DNA of 7,736 nucleotides from Pseudomonadales bacterium (GTDB lineage Bacteria > Pseudomonadota > Gammaproteobacteria > Pseudomonadales > DT-91). The position numbers were made by a program, and so were the translations under genes. The first letter of the stretch is position 1. Every line of letters begins with the position of its first letter. The stretch spans positions 1 through 7,736 of the forward strand of contig JABSRR010000163.1 of NCBI GenBank assembly GCA_013215025.1, written 5' to 3'. Positions 7,519 through 7,736 of this stretch are shown here, in pieces. Below the pieces are notes generated by a model, which saw only the letters and a list, made by a program, of their open reading frames with translations, searched no databases and was not told the DNA's origin.

Positions 7519-7525
7519 GGTAAGT

Positions 7526-7532
7526 CCCTCCT
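7526..7532 (-). promoter_or_regulatory. Strong ribosome-binding site of the tape measure gene
   Basis: The minus strand reads AGGAGGG here, 7 bases before the ATG complementary to 7516-7518. It fixes this start and is the best match to the anti-Shine-Dalgarno sequence in the window. No convincing -35/-10 promoter was seen between it and the hairpin; the stretch 7533-7553 is only AT-rich. Confidence 0.8.
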
Positions 7533-7553
7533 GTTTTAATTGTTTAGTTTAGT

Positions 7554-7600
7554 ACCCCCTCAGTTGAGCATCGTCGAGAGGCCGAGGGGTGTTTTTGTTT
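7554..7600 (+). terminator. Hairpin with T tract; possible plus-strand terminator
   Basis: CCCCTC at 7556-7561 can pair with GAGGGG at 7584-7589 around a 22-base loop, and GTTTTTGTTT follows at 7591-7600. Read on the plus strand, this resembles a rho-independent terminator, though the loop is long. On the minus strand, the direction of all genes here, the stem is followed by GTACTAAAC and has no T tract, so it is not a usual terminator there. It may instead be a processing or attenuating structure between the upstream gene and the tape measure gene. An alternative inner stem, CCTC 7558-7561 with GAGG 7578-7581, is possible. Confidence 0.45.
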
Positions 7601-7608
7601 AGGATATG

Positions 7609-7736
7609 CTATGAGCATTCTACGCTTAGACCAGTTGAGTTGAACGGAGCGTTATTTGAGTTAGTCGGTACATATCCATTTCCTGTAAGGTCATTTAGCT
7701 CATTGCCAGCGTTATCTTTGTAACTACCTAGTCTGT
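7609..7736 (-). CDS. C-terminal end of an unrecognised gene (runs off right edge)
   Basis: One minus-strand frame is open from the right edge for 41 codons to a TAG complementary to 7609-7611; the other two minus frames stop within the first four codons. The encoded end is rich in Asn, Gly, Ser and Thr, with few charges, and includes LNDLTGNGYVP and a C-terminal LSVECS. I do not recognise it. In phage tails the place before the tape measure usually holds the tail assembly chaperone, but this polar composition does not resemble one strongly; a structural protein is equally possible. An open frame of this length could also occur by chance. Confidence 0.5.
   Translation of the reverse strand, partial: RLGSYKDNAGNELNDLTGNGYVPTNSNNAPFNSTGLSVECS

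Larger units (their letters stand above)
7519..7608. other. Intergenic gap before the tape measure gene
   Basis: This is the only gap of more than about 12 bases in the window. It holds the hairpin at 7556-7589, an AT-rich stretch at 7533-7553 with the short direct repeat ACTAAACTAAAC on the minus strand, and the tape measure ribosome-binding site. No clear sigma70-type promoter was seen; a phage-specific promoter cannot be judged from one copy. Confidence 0.6.

Noticed and set aside
6791..7552. Plus-strand open frame of 253 codons opposite the tape measure gene
   Set aside because: It lies antisense to a clearly coding gene, its Ser/Ala/Leu-rich composition mirrors the helical Lys/Ala-rich gene on the other strand, and it has no family pattern.
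7535..7553. AT-rich stretch upstream of the tape measure gene as a promoter
   Set aside because: No pair of -35 and -10 boxes with proper spacing was found; AT-richness and a short direct repeat are not enough.
7544..7618. Minus-strand frame of 24 codons whose ATG overlaps the end of the right-edge partial gene
   Set aside because: It has no good ribosome-binding site, runs through the hairpin, is rich in Pro/Arg/Ser/His without a recognisable pattern, and is too short to support as a gene.

Overview
The window is part of the tail and baseplate module of a tailed phage or prophage with a contractile (myovirus-type) tail. All genes lie on the minus strand and are read from the right edge to the left. 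Protein families carry the identification: a tape measure protein, a Dit-like protein, a baseplate hub, a central spike with a His-x-His tip, a gp25/W-type wedge protein and a J-type wedge protein, followed by tail-fibre genes. Base composition is moderately AT-rich by eye. Ribosome-binding sites are strong and AGGAG-like. Nothing here fixes the host; the spike and J/W baseplate fit a phage of a Gram-negative bacterium, possibly aquatic, but that is a weak inference.

Layout in transcription order (right to left): the C-terminal end of an unrecognised gene (7609-7736); a gap of about 90 bases with a hairpin (7519-7608); tape measure protein (5611-7518); Dit-like protein (4554-5609); hub (3487-4560); spike (2783-3475); wedge W/gp25-like (2390-2773); wedge J-like (1199-2380); a 129-residue protein of a family found beside phage fibres (800-1189); and the N-terminal 263 residues of a tail fibre that runs off the left edge (1-789).

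The genes are packed as one translation unit. Six of the seven junctions between complete or partial genes from the tape measure leftward place the stop codon of one gene on or beside the ribosome-binding site of the next, and the remaining junction overlaps by 7 bases. Functionally, the tape measure sets the tail length. The Dit-like and hub proteins join the tube to the baseplate centre, the spike caps the hub, W and J form the wedges, and J leads out to the fibres. Sheath, tube, chaperone, head and lysis genes are not in the window, so a headless tail particle (tailocin) cannot be excluded from this stretch alone.

No RNA gene, CRISPR array, insertion sequence, integrase or attachment site was seen. 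I found no clearly novel system. The points most worth checking are the absence of a gpI/gp48-type gene after J, the Dit-like protein in a contractile tail, the hairpin upstream of the tape measure gene whose T tract faces the wrong way, and the tandem repeats of the fibre.
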